From contig NZ_VFYU01000031.1 in the NCBI RefSeq assembly GCF_021012795.1, forward strand, positions 1 through 64,000: DNA of 64,000 bases, read 5' to 3'. This document shows positions 55,672 to 64,000 of the stretch, in pieces (positions within the stretch are counted from its first letter, which is position 1; every line of letters begins with the position of its first letter). Made by a program: the position numbers and the translations under genes. The notes below the pieces were generated by a model that saw only the letters and a list, made by a program, of their open reading frames with translations, had not been told where the DNA came from and did no database searches. This DNA is from Psychrobacter sp. I-STPA10 (GTDB lineage: Bacteria; Pseudomonadota; Gammaproteobacteria; Pseudomonadales; Moraxellaceae).

Positions 55672-56229
55672 CTATGGTTTTTTAGCAGTTGTTTTATCAT
55701 TGCTTGCAGTAGACGCTGATGCGTTAGTTGCAGCCGTAGTTGCTTGAGTAGCTGATTTTACTGCTTCAGAAGCCTTTTCTGCCACTTGCTCTGCTACTTT
55801 GTTCATATTAGCAGCATAATCTTGAGCATTTTTAGTTGCTTGTTCAGCAGTTTGTTGCATTGTAGTTTGCATGTGCTCACTGGTTTCTTCGTATACATCA
55901 CCCATCACTTGCATGATTTCGTCTTGCATACAGTTACCAAGTTCAGTTAGCTTTTGTGCATCAGCCAACATTTTTTGGCTGATATTATTTAGCATTTCTG
56001 CTTGTTTGCTACTAAATTCTTTGGCAGACTCTGGTGAGTCAATTTTAGCCACTTGGCGTAGGTTGTCCAAGCTCATTTCTGAATAAGTTTTGATGGTGTT
56101 TAATGAAAAATCAGTCATCATTTCAGCATTTCTTAAAAAAGCTTGGTTTAGTTTGCTCCAAGGTTGAAACATTTTTTGTGCATTTTCATTGAATTGATTG
56201 ATATAATCTTGAGGATTTGTATTTGACAT
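55672..56229 (-). CDS. phaP: Phasin
   Basis: 185-residue amphipathic helical protein that coats PHA granules. The phasin_2-type start is present (QDYINQFNENAQKMFQPWSKLNQAFLRNAE in part) followed by a long helical stretch, then an Ala/Thr/Lys-rich C-terminus (ATQATTAATNASASTASN, ending in TTAKKP), typical of phasins. No signal peptide. It lies between phaB and phaC on the minus strand, flanked on both sides by inverted repeats. Confidence 0.9.
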   Translation of the reverse strand: MSNTNPQDYINQFNENAQKMFQPWSKLNQAFLRNAEMMTDFSLNTIKTYSEMSLDNLRQVAKIDSPESAKEFSSKQAEMLNNISQKMLADAQKLTELGNCMQDEIMQVMGDVYEETSEHMQTTMQQTAEQATKNAQDYAANMNKVAEQVAEKASEAVKSATQATTAATNASASTASNDKTTAKKP

Positions 56230-56389
56230 TTGGTAACTCCGATTTGTTATAAGTTTAAAAAAATAAATATGAGCTGTTACAGTTATTGCATTGGGTAAAA
56301 CGCTAACTAAATTAAAATAATCTCATTAAAAAACTATCATAGGTAAGGCAACTTAATAGCATTTTCCTCCTTTATTTAGAGTCATATTG

Positions 56390-56430
56390 AATGACTTTAC
56401 ATTGGTAAAGTTTACTTACGTAAAGTCATT
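56390..56430. promoter_or_regulatory. Perfect 11-bp inverted repeat between phaB and phaP
   Basis: AATGACTTTAC (56390-56400) and GTAAAGTCATT (56420-56430) with a 19-bp spacer that itself contains TAAAGTTTACTTA. No T-run follows on the minus strand, so a binding site or attenuator upstream of phaP is more likely than a terminator. Confidence 0.45.
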
Positions 56431-56455
56431 GGGTATTTTTAAGGCTAAATAAGCC

Positions 56456-57241
56456 CTAAGACATATATTGTCCACCGTTGACCGACAACGTCTCGCCTGT
56501 TACAAATATGGCTTCATCACTAATTAGATACATACAAGCTGCTGCTATCTCATCAGCATTTGCCAGACGCTTCATTGGAATGGTTTGCTTGATTTTATCC
56601 ATAATGTGGTCAGGTACGGTATCAACCATTGGTGTGTGTGTGTATCCAGGTGCAACCACGTTTGCTGTTATAAATGCTGCTGCCCCTTCATAAGCCAATG
56701 CTTTGGTAAAGCCAATGATGCCTGCTTTAGCGGCTGAATAGTTGGTTTGTCCATACTGCCCACGCAGACCATTAATTGAGCTGATATTGACGATACGTCC
56801 TGTTCTTTGTTGTAGCATTTTGCAAAAAACAGGGTGAGTAATGCTATATAAAGACATCAAATTGGTATCAATGACTTGTCGCCACTGAGCTAACGTCATC
56901 TTTTTAAAGCTACTATCAGAGGTAATACCTGCTGCATTGATTAACGCATAAATACTATTATGGCGATTGACCACATCTTGCATGGTCTGTAGCGCATGTT
57001 CATGATCACTTAAATCAACGGGCAAAAATTCGAAGTTACTTGCATCAAAACCATTATCCTCACACCACTTTTTAATACGCTCAGGATTGTCTTTACTCAA
57101 AGTTGCGATAATATGATAGTTCTCTTTGAGAAGTTTCTTGCAAATGGCTGTTCCTATTCCACCAAATGCACCTGTTACGATGGCGACTTTTTCATCTAAA
57201 GTTCCGGGAGTTAGGTTGTGCTGGAAGTTCGAATCTGGCAT
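56456..57241 (-). CDS. phaB: Acetoacetyl-CoA reductase (SDR)
   Basis: NADPH-dependent reduction of acetoacetyl-CoA to (R)-3-hydroxybutyryl-CoA, the PhaC substrate. 261 residues of short-chain dehydrogenase type: GAFGGIGTAICKKL (coenzyme loop), NAAGIT, catalytic Ser in VNISSINGLRGQ and YSAAKAG (Tyr-x3-Lys), with ETLSVNGGQYM at the C-terminus. The PHA context and the GLRGQYGQTNYSAAKAG signature support PhaB over FabG. No phaA gene adjoins. Confidence 0.9.
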   Translation of the reverse strand: MPDSNFQHNLTPGTLDEKVAIVTGAFGGIGTAICKKLLKENYHIIATLSKDNPERIKKWCEDNGFDASNFEFLPVDLSDHEHALQTMQDVVNRHNSIYALINAAGITSDSSFKKMTLAQWRQVIDTNLMSLYSITHPVFCKMLQQRTGRIVNISSINGLRGQYGQTNYSAAKAGIIGFTKALAYEGAAAFITANVVAPGYTHTPMVDTVPDHIMDKIKQTIPMKRLANADEIAAACMYLISDEAIFVTGETLSVNGGQYMS

Positions 57242-58008
57242 TTAACACCTCTTATGTAAAATTAAAAATAAAATAACAACTTATAATGGTAGTGTTTAAT
57301 AATAAGTATTTAGATAAAACATCTACTGATTATATCCTTATCATTTTATCACTTTCTTATAATGACAAATTATTATAACTACTAAATAACTGATAATATT
57401 ATGTAGACTAGACCCAATCAAAATAATACTGGCACAAAATCAGGCGCACTCACAGTAACTGTTATAAAAACAGCTATGATTGGCTTCCTTGCTTGTACCA
57501 GTATTAGAATGACAAATGTGATGAAGAATTTGAGTTTTAGTCAAGTTTATAATTTATTAGTATGACATAACAATATGAAAATTTTTTTACAAAACTATTA
57601 ATATTTATTAATTAGAAAGAAAAAATGTTTTTAGCATTTCCTACAAATATATAGTTTACAACTGTACATCTTATTATATTAAATTACAAACAATAATAAT
57701 ATTATTTTTTAATGTCTTTAGTATACTTACATAATTTACCATAATATTTAGTTAAAAATCAACGGATTGCAGAATAATATACTTTAATCAAAGGCAAGTT
57801 ATACTATCTAATGGTGCGCTAATAATTATGTGATTGATAGGATAAGTGTCATATCTAGCAATATTATAGCATTTCTAAAAACTAATATATCAAGGAAGAT
57901 GGGTAAAATAATGGGTAAAAATGACAAATCGTAAACTATGTAAATAACACAAAATTTTGTAGTTGGGATTTTAATCAAGCTTTTAAATAAACTTGGATAG
58001 TAGAAAAT
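57242..58008. other. Long AT-rich intergenic region
   Basis: 767 bp between the divergent phaB and AraC genes. A long-range inverted repeat AATACTGG (57426) / CCAGTATT (57498) encloses 64 bp that include ACAGTAACTGT. The rest is very AT-rich, with homopolymeric A/T runs and no ORF of significance. It presumably holds promoters for phaB and the regulator. No RNA gene was recognised. Confidence 0.5.
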
Positions 58009-58782
58009 ATGGTGAGTGACAATCAAGAAAATAGCCTATATATCAGAACTTATAAACAACAAATAGAGGGACACACACATCATTACCATCAAATCACCAT
58101 TCCTTTATTTGGTAATATCAAGATGAGGATAAATGATGAGGTCATGACGGTTTATTATGGTGAGGTTTTGATAATTAAGAAGAATACCTATCATCAATTT
58201 CAAGCAAATGAAGATTTTCGCTTTTTAGTGATGAATGTCACAGGCAGCATTGATAGGCTTCTGCCCTCTGCAGAAGACACCCATTTTGCGTTAGATGATA
58301 AGACCTTATCTTATGTAGCCTTTGTAGAAAAGCAATTGATGTCGATGCGAGATGCAAACATAGAAGCACTAATGTTTGATCTATTGTTTGAATTGCTATC
58401 TAAGCTTATCTATCACAACCCCATTAAGAAAAAAATGGACGCTCGACTATATTTAGCCATTCAACACATCAAAAAAGACATAGCAGCTCGCCATAGTATT
58501 CAATCTTTAGCAAAAACTGCCTGCCTTAGTGAGAGTCAATTTAAGGTGATTTTCAAAGACTACTTTGATTGCACCCCTTATGACTATATTACCAATATCA
58601 GGATGCAAAAAGCGGTTGCTCTGCTACTCAATACAGACAAACCGATTGCCATCATCGCTGAAGAATGTGGTTATCAAAGTGTGACCGCTTTTACCCGTCG
58701 TTTTACCCAATTTTACCAACATACTCCTGCCAAACTTCGGGATGGCAGTCATATCTCATCAGATAACCAAATAACCAAATAA
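58009..58782 (+). CDS. AraC-family transcriptional regulator
   Basis: 257 residues. The N-terminal cupin sensing domain (about 15-100) has GHTHHYHQITIPLFG and YYGEVLIIKKNTYHQF. The C-terminal double HTH has HSIQSLAKTACLSESQFKVIFKDYFDCTPYDYI and the family signature PIAIIAEECGYQSVTAFTRRFTQFYQHTPAKLR in part. It stands upstream of two DMT-type transporters on the same strand and probably controls them; the ligand is unknown. Confidence 0.9.
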   Translation: MVSDNQENSLYIRTYKQQIEGHTHHYHQITIPLFGNIKMRINDEVMTVYYGEVLIIKKNTYHQFQANEDFRFLVMNVTGSIDRLLPSAEDTHFALDDKTLSYVAFVEKQLMSMRDANIEALMFDLLFELLSKLIYHNPIKKKMDARLYLAIQHIKKDIAARHSIQSLAKTACLSESQFKVIFKDYFDCTPYDYITNIRMQKAVALLLNTDKPIAIIAEECGYQSVTAFTRRFTQFYQHTPAKLRDGSHISSDNQITK

Positions 58783-58970
58783 CATAAATCAATAAATAGC
58801 TAATCAGCTTATTTGTATATAAAACCATCTTTTCTGCTAATTTTAAACCCCACAAAAACAATATACTCAATTTAACAGCCTAACTTCCTACAGTTATGCC
58901 AGCCAGCTAGGTGAGTCAGGCTAATTAGTAAGGTCAGTTAATTGCTGCTTTCACTATTAAGGAATTCGCA

Positions 58971-59915
58971 TTGATTATCGAGTTATCAAAACAAAAAATA
59001 ATAAGCCATACCATACCCATCGGTTTTTTAGTTATTTGGAGTGGCGGTGCGGTATTTGCAAAAGTTGGCTTAAATTATACAACGCCTTGGAGTTTTTTAC
59101 TGCTACGCTCAGCAATTGCTTTAACGCTGTTACTCGCTATTTTTTTAGCCAAGCCAAAGACTCACCCAAGCAATTATCAATTATTTTTGCGCCTGCTCAC
59201 TGACTCAGCTAATTTATGGCAAATTATCTATGCTGGCTTGTTAATGCAGGTTTTTTATTTGACGTTTTATTTTTTAGCGATACAAACAGGCTTGTCTCTT
59301 GGCATCATCATTTTGATATTAGGGTTACAGCCCCTATTGACCGCTATACTGACCTCACCTACCCTAAATTATCGTGATTTATTTTTATTGTTGATATGCT
59401 TTTTAGGATTGGTTATCGCAACCATCGGCTATCATGCTATTAATGAAGTCAATACACTGGGGTTGCTATTTTCTGTCTTGGCACTGTTAGCAATAACCTT
59501 TGGGACGATTGCTCAGGCAAAGGTTCACTTACCTACCTTTAGCTCTAATTCCAATACTAATATCGTCATTTTGTTAATACAAACAACCATCGCTGTCATT
59601 ATGTTTTCATTGATAGTCTTATTTAAAGGGTTTTACTTTGAGGTTAACCCCTATTCTATGGCGTCTTTAATTTGGATGGGGGCAATCGTTTCTGTGGGTG
59701 CCTATCTTTTACTGATGGTGATGTTAAAAATAAGCTCAGCAAATAAAGTCAGTACGCTATTTTTTCTGTTGCCATTATTAACCATGATATTAGAAAGTCT
59801 GGTTTTTGATACTTCAATTAGTTCGTTGAGTATGCTGGGAGTGTTTATAGTATGTATGGGTTTATTGCTATACCAGATCGTTCAACGTAAGCAACCTTTT
59901 GAAAGACAACAATAG
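58971..59915 (+). CDS. EamA/DMT-family transporter, TTG start
   Basis: 314 residues with about ten hydrophobic helices in two EamA repeats (IPIGFLVIWSGGAVFAKVGL; LLRSAIALTLLLAIFLAK; second repeat from about 155). The likely start is TTG at 58971 with AAGGA 7 nt upstream; no suitable ATG follows within TM1. Probably a metabolite or amino-acid exporter. Preceded by an AraC regulator and followed 31 bp later by a second small DMT gene. Confidence 0.85.
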   Translation: MIIELSKQKIISHTIPIGFLVIWSGGAVFAKVGLNYTTPWSFLLLRSAIALTLLLAIFLAKPKTHPSNYQLFLRLLTDSANLWQIIYAGLLMQVFYLTFYFLAIQTGLSLGIIILILGLQPLLTAILTSPTLNYRDLFLLLICFLGLVIATIGYHAINEVNTLGLLFSVLALLAITFGTIAQAKVHLPTFSSNSNTNIVILLIQTTIAVIMFSLIVLFKGFYFEVNPYSMASLIWMGAIVSVGAYLLLMVMLKISSANKVSTLFFLLPLLTMILESLVFDTSISSLSMLGVFIVCMGLLLYQIVQRKQPFERQQ

Positions 59916-59946
59916 CTAATAATAATAGATATTAGGAATACTCACA

Positions 59947-60408
59947 GTGAAAATCATACCTTATGTCGTTATCAGTCTGCTAGGTGGCGCAATTGTTCCG
60001 CTACAATTGGCTATTGTGAATGCTTTTCGAGAAAATACGCAAGCCTCACAAATACAATCTACTTTTTATTTGTATTTAGGCGGTGCCGTCGCTTCACTTA
60101 TTTTATCTTACCTCATCAGTGGGGGCATCAAGCCGCCTTTTGCCAGTCATGCTTCATGGTGGATGTGGACATCTGGCTTACTTGGTAGTTTTTATATTCT
60201 GTTTATGTTTATTGCTGCACCAAAAATTGGCTCAGCGAATACCTTATTATGGGTATTTTTAGGTCAGATGTATTTTGCCATGATTTTAAGCCAAACAGGA
60301 TTATTTGGTTTAGAAGTCCGCCCTATCAATCCTTTTAAGATAGGTGGCTTGCTATTAGTGACACTTGGTGGCTTAATAATGATATATGGTGAAGCGAAAG
60401 GCAGATAA
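59947..60408 (+). CDS. Five-helix DMT-family protein (DUF606/YdcZ type), GTG start
   Basis: 153 residues: YVVISLLGGAIVPLQLAIVN, QIQSTFYLYLGGAVASLIL, and three further helices including ANTLLWVFLGQMYFAMIL and KIGGLLLVTLGGLIMIYG. It corresponds to half a DMT transporter, as in DUF606 proteins that act as dimers. Starts with GTG; AGGA lies 9 nt before. Likely one transcript with the EamA gene. Confidence 0.82.
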   Translation: MKIIPYVVISLLGGAIVPLQLAIVNAFRENTQASQIQSTFYLYLGGAVASLILSYLISGGIKPPFASHASWWMWTSGLLGSFYILFMFIAAPKIGSANTLLWVFLGQMYFAMILSQTGLFGLEVRPINPFKIGGLLLVTLGGLIMIYGEAKGR

Positions 60409-60451
60409 AAGTTATCAGCAATGCATTCTTTGAATTCTTTTGGAAATAAAT

Positions 60452-60613
60452 ATGTTTGACACAACGTTGAAGATAATAATATTTTTTGTATATATCATTG
60501 TTATTGCTTACTTTATTATCAAGGATAATATAATTTTATCGATTTTGGCAGGGTTTTCTTATTCAATATTTCTATTTTTAATTGATTTTACAAAAGGAAA
60601 GGTTAAATTTTAA
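60452..60613 (+). CDS. 53-aa membrane peptide
   Basis: ATG at 60452 with GGAAA 7 nt upstream; 53 codons ending at TAA 60611. Two hydrophobic stretches (IIIFFVYIIVIAYFII; ILSILAGFSYSIFLFLI) and a basic end TKGKVKF. First of six small membrane-protein frames in an AT-rich run. Not recognised. Confidence 0.5.
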   Translation: MFDTTLKIIIFFVYIIVIAYFIIKDNIILSILAGFSYSIFLFLIDFTKGKVKF

Positions 60614-60665
60614 CTGGCTATGGTGCATTACCCTCTTTGAAGCAATGTACATCAGGAGAGTAAGT

Positions 60666-60953
60666 GTGTTTACATATAAATTTTTATTATTGTTAAATAG
60701 ACTTGTTGCATTTGGATTAGGAATAATTATTCTATACCTCTTACGGAAAAGTTATTTTCATTCAATTAGTTATTTATTAATAGTGATAGCTAATATATTA
60801 TTTACTTTAAATATAATTGCAATTATGGTTTATTCTAGTGGTTATATAATCAATTTAATTCCTTACTTACATGTTTTTCATTTGATAAGTAGTATTTTCT
60901 TTATATGTCTATTAATAAAGTGCTATACAGTATATAGAAATAACCTAAATTAA
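60666..60953 (+). CDS. Small three-helix membrane protein, GTG start
   Basis: The open frame begins earlier, but GTG at 60666 has an optimal GGAGAG 5 nt upstream, giving 95 residues (VFTYKFLLLLNRLVAFG...). Three to four hydrophobic helices. Not recognised. The alternative ATG at 60645 lacks a ribosome site. Confidence 0.55.
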   Translation: MFTYKFLLLLNRLVAFGLGIIILYLLRKSYFHSISYLLIVIANILFTLNIIAIMVYSSGYIINLIPYLHVFHLISSIFFICLLIKCYTVYRNNLN

Positions 60954-60973
60954 TTTTTTATATAGGAATAATA

Positions 60974-61177
60974 ATGAAGATGAATTTCAAAAAAATATTA
61001 TTAATATCATTATTTTATTCTGTTATTTTTTCTTATATGGTAGTTATATTTGCTCATAAAAAATTCTTATTAGATAATTTTCTAGGATTATTTTTCAGTA
61101 ACTTTTTTATAGCACTGCTTACCTTTTCAATAAGAGAGAATAAGAAACTCAATATAAAAAAACAGAAGGATCCATGA
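60974..61177 (+). CDS. Small two-helix membrane protein
   Basis: 67 residues with GGAATAATA before the ATG. Helices ILLISLFYSVIFSYMVVIF and FLGLFFSNFFIALLTF; basic C-terminus NIKKQKDP. Its stop lies 1 bp before the GTG of the next small frame. Not recognised. Confidence 0.55.
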   Translation: MKMNFKKILLISLFYSVIFSYMVVIFAHKKFLLDNFLGLFFSNFFIALLTFSIRENKKLNIKKQKDP

Positions 61178-61178
61178 A

Positions 61179-61331
61179 GTGATTGCTTTTTCTTTACTAA
61201 TAGGGACTATTATAACTGTCGCAAAATCATTCTTTTGGTATGGAAGGCTTGATAAATTTGATTATATACTTGTATTTTTTGGGATATATTTATTTATATA
61301 CTTGGTATTTATAGATTTTCACTTAACTTAA
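61179..61331 (+). CDS. 50-aa membrane peptide, GTG start
   Basis: GTG at 61179, AAGGA about 8 nt upstream, 50 codons to TAA at 61331. Hydrophobic helices IAFSLLIGTIITVA and YILVFFGIYLFIYLVFI. It begins 1 bp after the preceding stop, consistent with translational coupling. Not recognised. Confidence 0.45.
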   Translation: MIAFSLLIGTIITVAKSFFWYGRLDKFDYILVFFGIYLFIYLVFIDFHLT

Positions 61332-61455
61332 TAAATAAATTTGTAAATATAGGATGAGTACATGAACAACTTTATTGTAATAAAATTGAATTATGTGAAA
61401 TTTAAATATTAAGAAAATATTTTTTTATGAATATTAAATTGGTTGATATATATTT

Positions 61456-61635
61456 ATGCAAAAAATGGCAGATCACTTTTTTTCTATACTACAAATTTTG
61501 GCTATATTAATACTATTAGTAAGAATGAAGTTTATTAATACTGAAGCAAATATCAAAAAAATATATTTATTAATTGGATTTATTATTATATCGGGAATTA
61601 TCTATAAATTAATTAAAGAACGTATTTTTTTGTAA
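61456..61635 (+). CDS. 59-aa membrane peptide
   Basis: ATG at 61456 to TAA 61635. Two hydrophobic helices (ILQILAILILLV; IYLLIGFIIISGIIYKLI) and a basic hinge. The ribosome site is weak. Not recognised. Confidence 0.4.
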   Translation: MQKMADHFFSILQILAILILLVRMKFINTEANIKKIYLLIGFIIISGIIYKLIKERIFL

Positions 61636-61649
61636 ATCTTAGAATATAA

Positions 61650-61745
61650 GCTGTAGGAGCTGCTAATTTAATTTTTTCTCCTGCTAGCTTAGGTCTTAAA
61701 GTAGTTTTTAACATGACAGTAATGTTTGGTCGCAGACAAGGATGA
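61650..61745 (+). pseudogene. Possible 3' remnant of a lost gene
   Basis: 31 codons (AVGAANLIFSPASLGLKVV...MFGRRQG, then TGA) are open directly after an in-frame TAA. The base composition is clearly less AT-rich than that of the surrounding small genes. This looks like the last codons of a larger gene, possibly the toxin end left when immunity cassettes recombined. No start signal; no family recognised. Confidence 0.35.
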
Positions 61746-61758
61746 TTAGGATATTGCC

Positions 61759-61977
61759 ATGAAACGTAAATCACTTCAAGAATATATTAACCGTCAGTCA
61801 ATATTAATGCGACTATTTATGTATATTCTTTATCTATTAATTAGTACTACTATCATATATTTACTTATATTATCCATTAATAATGATGTTAAAGAAACCA
61901 ATTTTTTAGAAGGTGCGTTTTTTAATGCAGCAATGTCTTTTACTACTTTCTTTTTTAATGGAGGGAAGCAAAAGTAG
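61759..61977 (+). CDS. Small two-helix membrane protein
   Basis: 72 residues: a basic N-terminus (MKRKSLQEYINRQS), hydrophobic LFMYILYLLISTTIIYLLIL and a second helix GAFFNAAMSFTTFFF ending NGGKQK. A weak GGAT site before the ATG. Not recognised; similar in plan to immunity or holin-like small proteins. Confidence 0.55.
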   Translation: MKRKSLQEYINRQSILMRLFMYILYLLISTTIIYLLILSINNDVKETNFLEGAFFNAAMSFTTFFFNGGKQK

Positions 61978-62038
61978 TATGTACCCATAAGCATAATATC
62001 AATTTTCATGGTTTTATGGTTTTATGGAGAGGTTATTA

Positions 62039-62317
62039 GTGAATAATATTCTTAAAAAGCACTTATATTTAGCTTTTTATGTTGTTGGTTTAACTATTTT
62101 AATCAAGAGGATAAACCTTATAAGCCTCTGTCTATACATCACTATAATTTTAGTGAATTATGCATTGATTAGGAAAGATAAAGAAAAGTTAATTCTATGT
62201 GCTATAATCATATTTAACTTAATAGCCTATTTAGATTTTAACCATCAGTTTGAGCAACTATTAACAGAACAAAATCTTATAATATTTATGTTATGTTCTT
62301 TAGGCTTGGCTATATAA
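62039..62317 (+). CDS. Small membrane protein, GTG start
   Basis: GTG at 62039 has GGAGAGG 6 nt upstream, so it is preferred over the ATG at 62024, which overlaps that ribosome site. 92 residues with four hydrophobic stretches (LAFYVVGLTILI, LISLCLYITIILVNYALI, LILCAIIIFNLIAYL, IIFMLCSLGLAI). Not recognised. Confidence 0.55.
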   Translation: MNNILKKHLYLAFYVVGLTILIKRINLISLCLYITIILVNYALIRKDKEKLILCAIIIFNLIAYLDFNHQFEQLLTEQNLIIFMLCSLGLAI

Positions 62318-62457
62318 TTTATTTATCTGCGTGTATCAAAGCAAACCTAGTATAATTTTATAATTAAGTAGTTACTCTTCAGATATTTCCCAAAAAAATC
62401 CTTGTTTTAATTTTTTATATTTGTTCTTAATTTTCTATATTTTTATAAATACAAAAA

Positions 62458-64000
62458 CTACCGCTTTAACGATAAATACGCCTGCGTTAAGCGCATTGGT
62501 AATCTATTTGCTGTCGTTTGTAGGCACAATGCCCCTGTTTTTTGGCTTAAATACTGATGTAAAAGCTGGCGAGATTGTTCATAGCCGGTCAATGAATGAT
62601 ATAACAAAGCATCTTCAAAACTCATCGGCATATTATCACCATGCAAGCGTTCATCTAAATCTTGCTCAATTAAGTTGGCAAATACCACTTGATGTTGATG
62701 GCTTAATAACTGTATGGCTTGGCGTAGCTCATCACTGGCTTCTGCCCTTGTATTACTAATGATAACCACCAAGCTACGTTTTTTTAATTGCTGTCTCAGA
62801 TCATGAGCCGCTGTATAATAATCGCTGGTTTGCATGGTGGGTTTGATATCCGCAGTTTCATTGAGTAAATCACGGATTAAGGTACTGCCTTTTTTAGGAG
62901 GAATATAGCGTTCGACCCCACCAAAAGTCATCAGCCCAATACTGTCACCTTGTTTGTTAGCAACATAAGCTAATAGCAGGGCAGCATTTAATACTTGATC
63001 AAAATAGTTTAATTGCCCCACTACTTGCGTTGATTGCTGATGGGTGTCCTGAGTGTCAAAATCACTGCCCCGACTCTCTTCTATATCATAACTTTGATCT
63101 TGATGGCGCATTTGCTCACCGCAATCAAGCAATAACACAATCTGCTGATCATTGTCCTCTTCATAAGCTTTGCTCATCATTCGCCGTTGTCGAGAACTGG
63201 CTTTCCAGTCAATCTGACGAATGGCATCACCAGCACTATATTCTCGTAGCTTTAAAAAGTCACTGCCATGCCCTTGCTGTGCTAATGACTGTATGCCTGC
63301 ATGAGCACTTTGTTCAAAAACAGCTGCCAATTTATTGCTTAATAATCCCGAAAAATCAGCCAATACACGTAAATATTTAGCAGATTTTTTATCTGCCAAC
63401 TCTGGTGTATGTGCTATATTTTCTGTCAAAATTATTTGTCGACGCAACAATTTAAAAGGGGAAGATAATCGTAAATAAGCAACACCAAAATAACCTGTGC
63501 CCCGCTCAATAGGTAGTACAGGGTAACGAATACTTAGGCGATGATGGATATGTTTGTGATTGTGACCATGAGTGTTATTTACGCTACTGGCATCGTCATT
63601 GTCATAATTATCATCATAGAGGTTTAAATTCATTGTAATGGGCATGCTATCTACTTGCTGTTGTCCAGCAGATGGCTCAGCAGTAGGAATTAAGGTGGTG
63701 ACTTGGTCAGGATAGCTGTCATAAAATTGCAACTGTATATTTCTGGCAATGCCTGTTTTTTGTAGCCAATATAATAATGATGAAGATAAACTAGATTTAT
63801 TAGAGAAATCAGCCTCAAAAGTAAGTAAAACTTTAATCTCTACTTCATGATAAATAGGTACATTATGTGGATAAAACCGCTCAAGGGTAAAGTTATTTAC
63901 CTGACTTATCACCCGTAAGCATAGCCAATCAATTAACACCAACATAGCAATGGCAACTACTGCCAAAATACATAACCACCATAATGATTGTGTTAACAAT
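62458..64000 (-). CDS. DUF58 domain protein (5' end beyond the window)
   Basis: At least 513 residues; the reading frame is open to the right edge, so the true start is probably outside. Two N-terminal hydrophobic residue runs (LWWLCILAVVAIAMLVLIDWL) suggest a membrane anchor, then a beta-rich region. The DUF58 core is FLKLREYSAGDAIRQIDWKASSRQ, followed by a vWA-like fold (IVLLLDCGEQM, LVVIISNTRAE). DUF58 proteins usually pair with a MoxR AAA+ ATPase and a transglutaminase-like protein, which would be expected just outside the window. The role is probably in cell-envelope or protein quality control. Confidence 0.85.
   Translation of the reverse strand, partial: LLTQSLWWLCILAVVAIAMLVLIDWLCLRVISQVNNFTLERFYPHNVPIYHEVEIKVLLTFEADFSNKSSLSSSLLYWLQKTGIARNIQLQFYDSYPDQVTTLIPTAEPSAGQQQVDSMPITMNLNLYDDNYDNDDASSVNNTHGHNHKHIHHRLSIRYPVLPIERGTGYFGVAYLRLSSPFKLLRRQIILTENIAHTPELADKKSAKYLRVLADFSGLLSNKLAAVFEQSAHAGIQSLAQQGHGSDFLKLREYSAGDAIRQIDWKASSRQRRMMSKAYEEDNDQQIVLLLDCGEQMRHQDQSYDIEESRGSDFDTQDTHQQSTQVVGQLNYFDQVLNAALLLAYVANKQGDSIGLMTFGGVERYIPPKKGSTLIRDLLNETADIKPTMQTSDYYTAAHDLRQQLKKRSLVVIISNTRAEASDELRQAIQLLSHQHQVVFANLIEQDLDERLHGDNMPMSFEDALLYHSLTGYEQSRQLLHQYLSQKTGALCLQTTANRLPMRLTQAYLSLKR

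Noticed and set aside
1..64000. CRISPR arrays, tRNA or rRNA genes, prophage or integrase genes
   Set aside because: No regularly spaced direct repeats, tRNA cloverleaf or matching protein signatures were recognised on either strand.

Overview
The window looks like chromosome of a gamma-proteobacterium of the family Moraxellaceae, most like a Moraxella (Faucicola) osloensis or Psychrobacter relative. This is inferred from moderate-to-low GC, Asn/Gln-rich linkers, class I PHA genes with a DUF3141 partner, and small GC-rich palindromic intergenic repeats. No rRNA, tRNA, CRISPR array, transposase, integrase or phage gene was seen.

Layout. (1) 74-7406: a urate/ureide cluster on the minus strand (uraD, uraH, puuD with a cytochrome c tail, an NCS1 permease, puuE, allantoicase) with a divergent RutR-type TetR regulator. 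A RutR-consensus palindrome lies on the predicted uraD promoter. Together these take urate to ureidoglycolate plus urea. (2) 7407-12942: a one-domain PPK2, a P-type proton ATPase and an ArsB/SLC13-type permease, ending in a 124-bp copy of the regulator's 3' end, which suggests a duplication or insertion. (3) 12996-13781: an exported protein with tandem coiled-coil repeats. (4) 14054-22620: a TetR regulator divergent from a fatty-acid degradation operon (acyl-CoA dehydrogenase, thiolase, FadB-like protein, family III CoA-transferase, acyl-CoA ligase). (5) 22658-26359: an Orn/Lys/Arg decarboxylase coupled to a DUF711 gene through a possible tiny membrane-protein gene. (6) 26609-29107: AT-rich immunity-like genes, including a tandem paralogous pair.

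(7) 29136-45448 is the most interesting region. A minus-strand operon encodes a HEAT/BRCT protein (1182 aa), a giant WD40-HEAT protein (2707 aa), a SWIM zinc-finger protein (822 aa) and a retron-type reverse transcriptase (506 aa) that has NAxxH, YADD and VTG motifs. The last three genes are only 3 bp apart. Beyond the 5' end of the operon, on the opposite (plus) strand, a 243-nt segment reads like a complete retron msr-msd RNA. It has a sigma70-like promoter, an a1 repeat, a TTTAGC branch-site context, two short hairpins, one very long hairpin, an a2 repeat and a strong terminator. A retron RNA divergent from the operon and about 14.5 kb from its reverse transcriptase would be unusual. I propose a giant-effector retron system, probably anti-phage.

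(8) 45492-47496: bioD and bioA. (9) 48016-50431: another AT-rich set of small immunity-like and membrane proteins. (10) 50532-57241: PHA genes (phaB, phasin phaP, phaC, DUF3141 hydrolase). (11) 58009-60408: an AraC regulator and two DMT-type transporters. (12) 60452-62317: a third cluster of very small membrane-protein genes. (13) 62458-64000: a DUF58 protein cut by the window edge.
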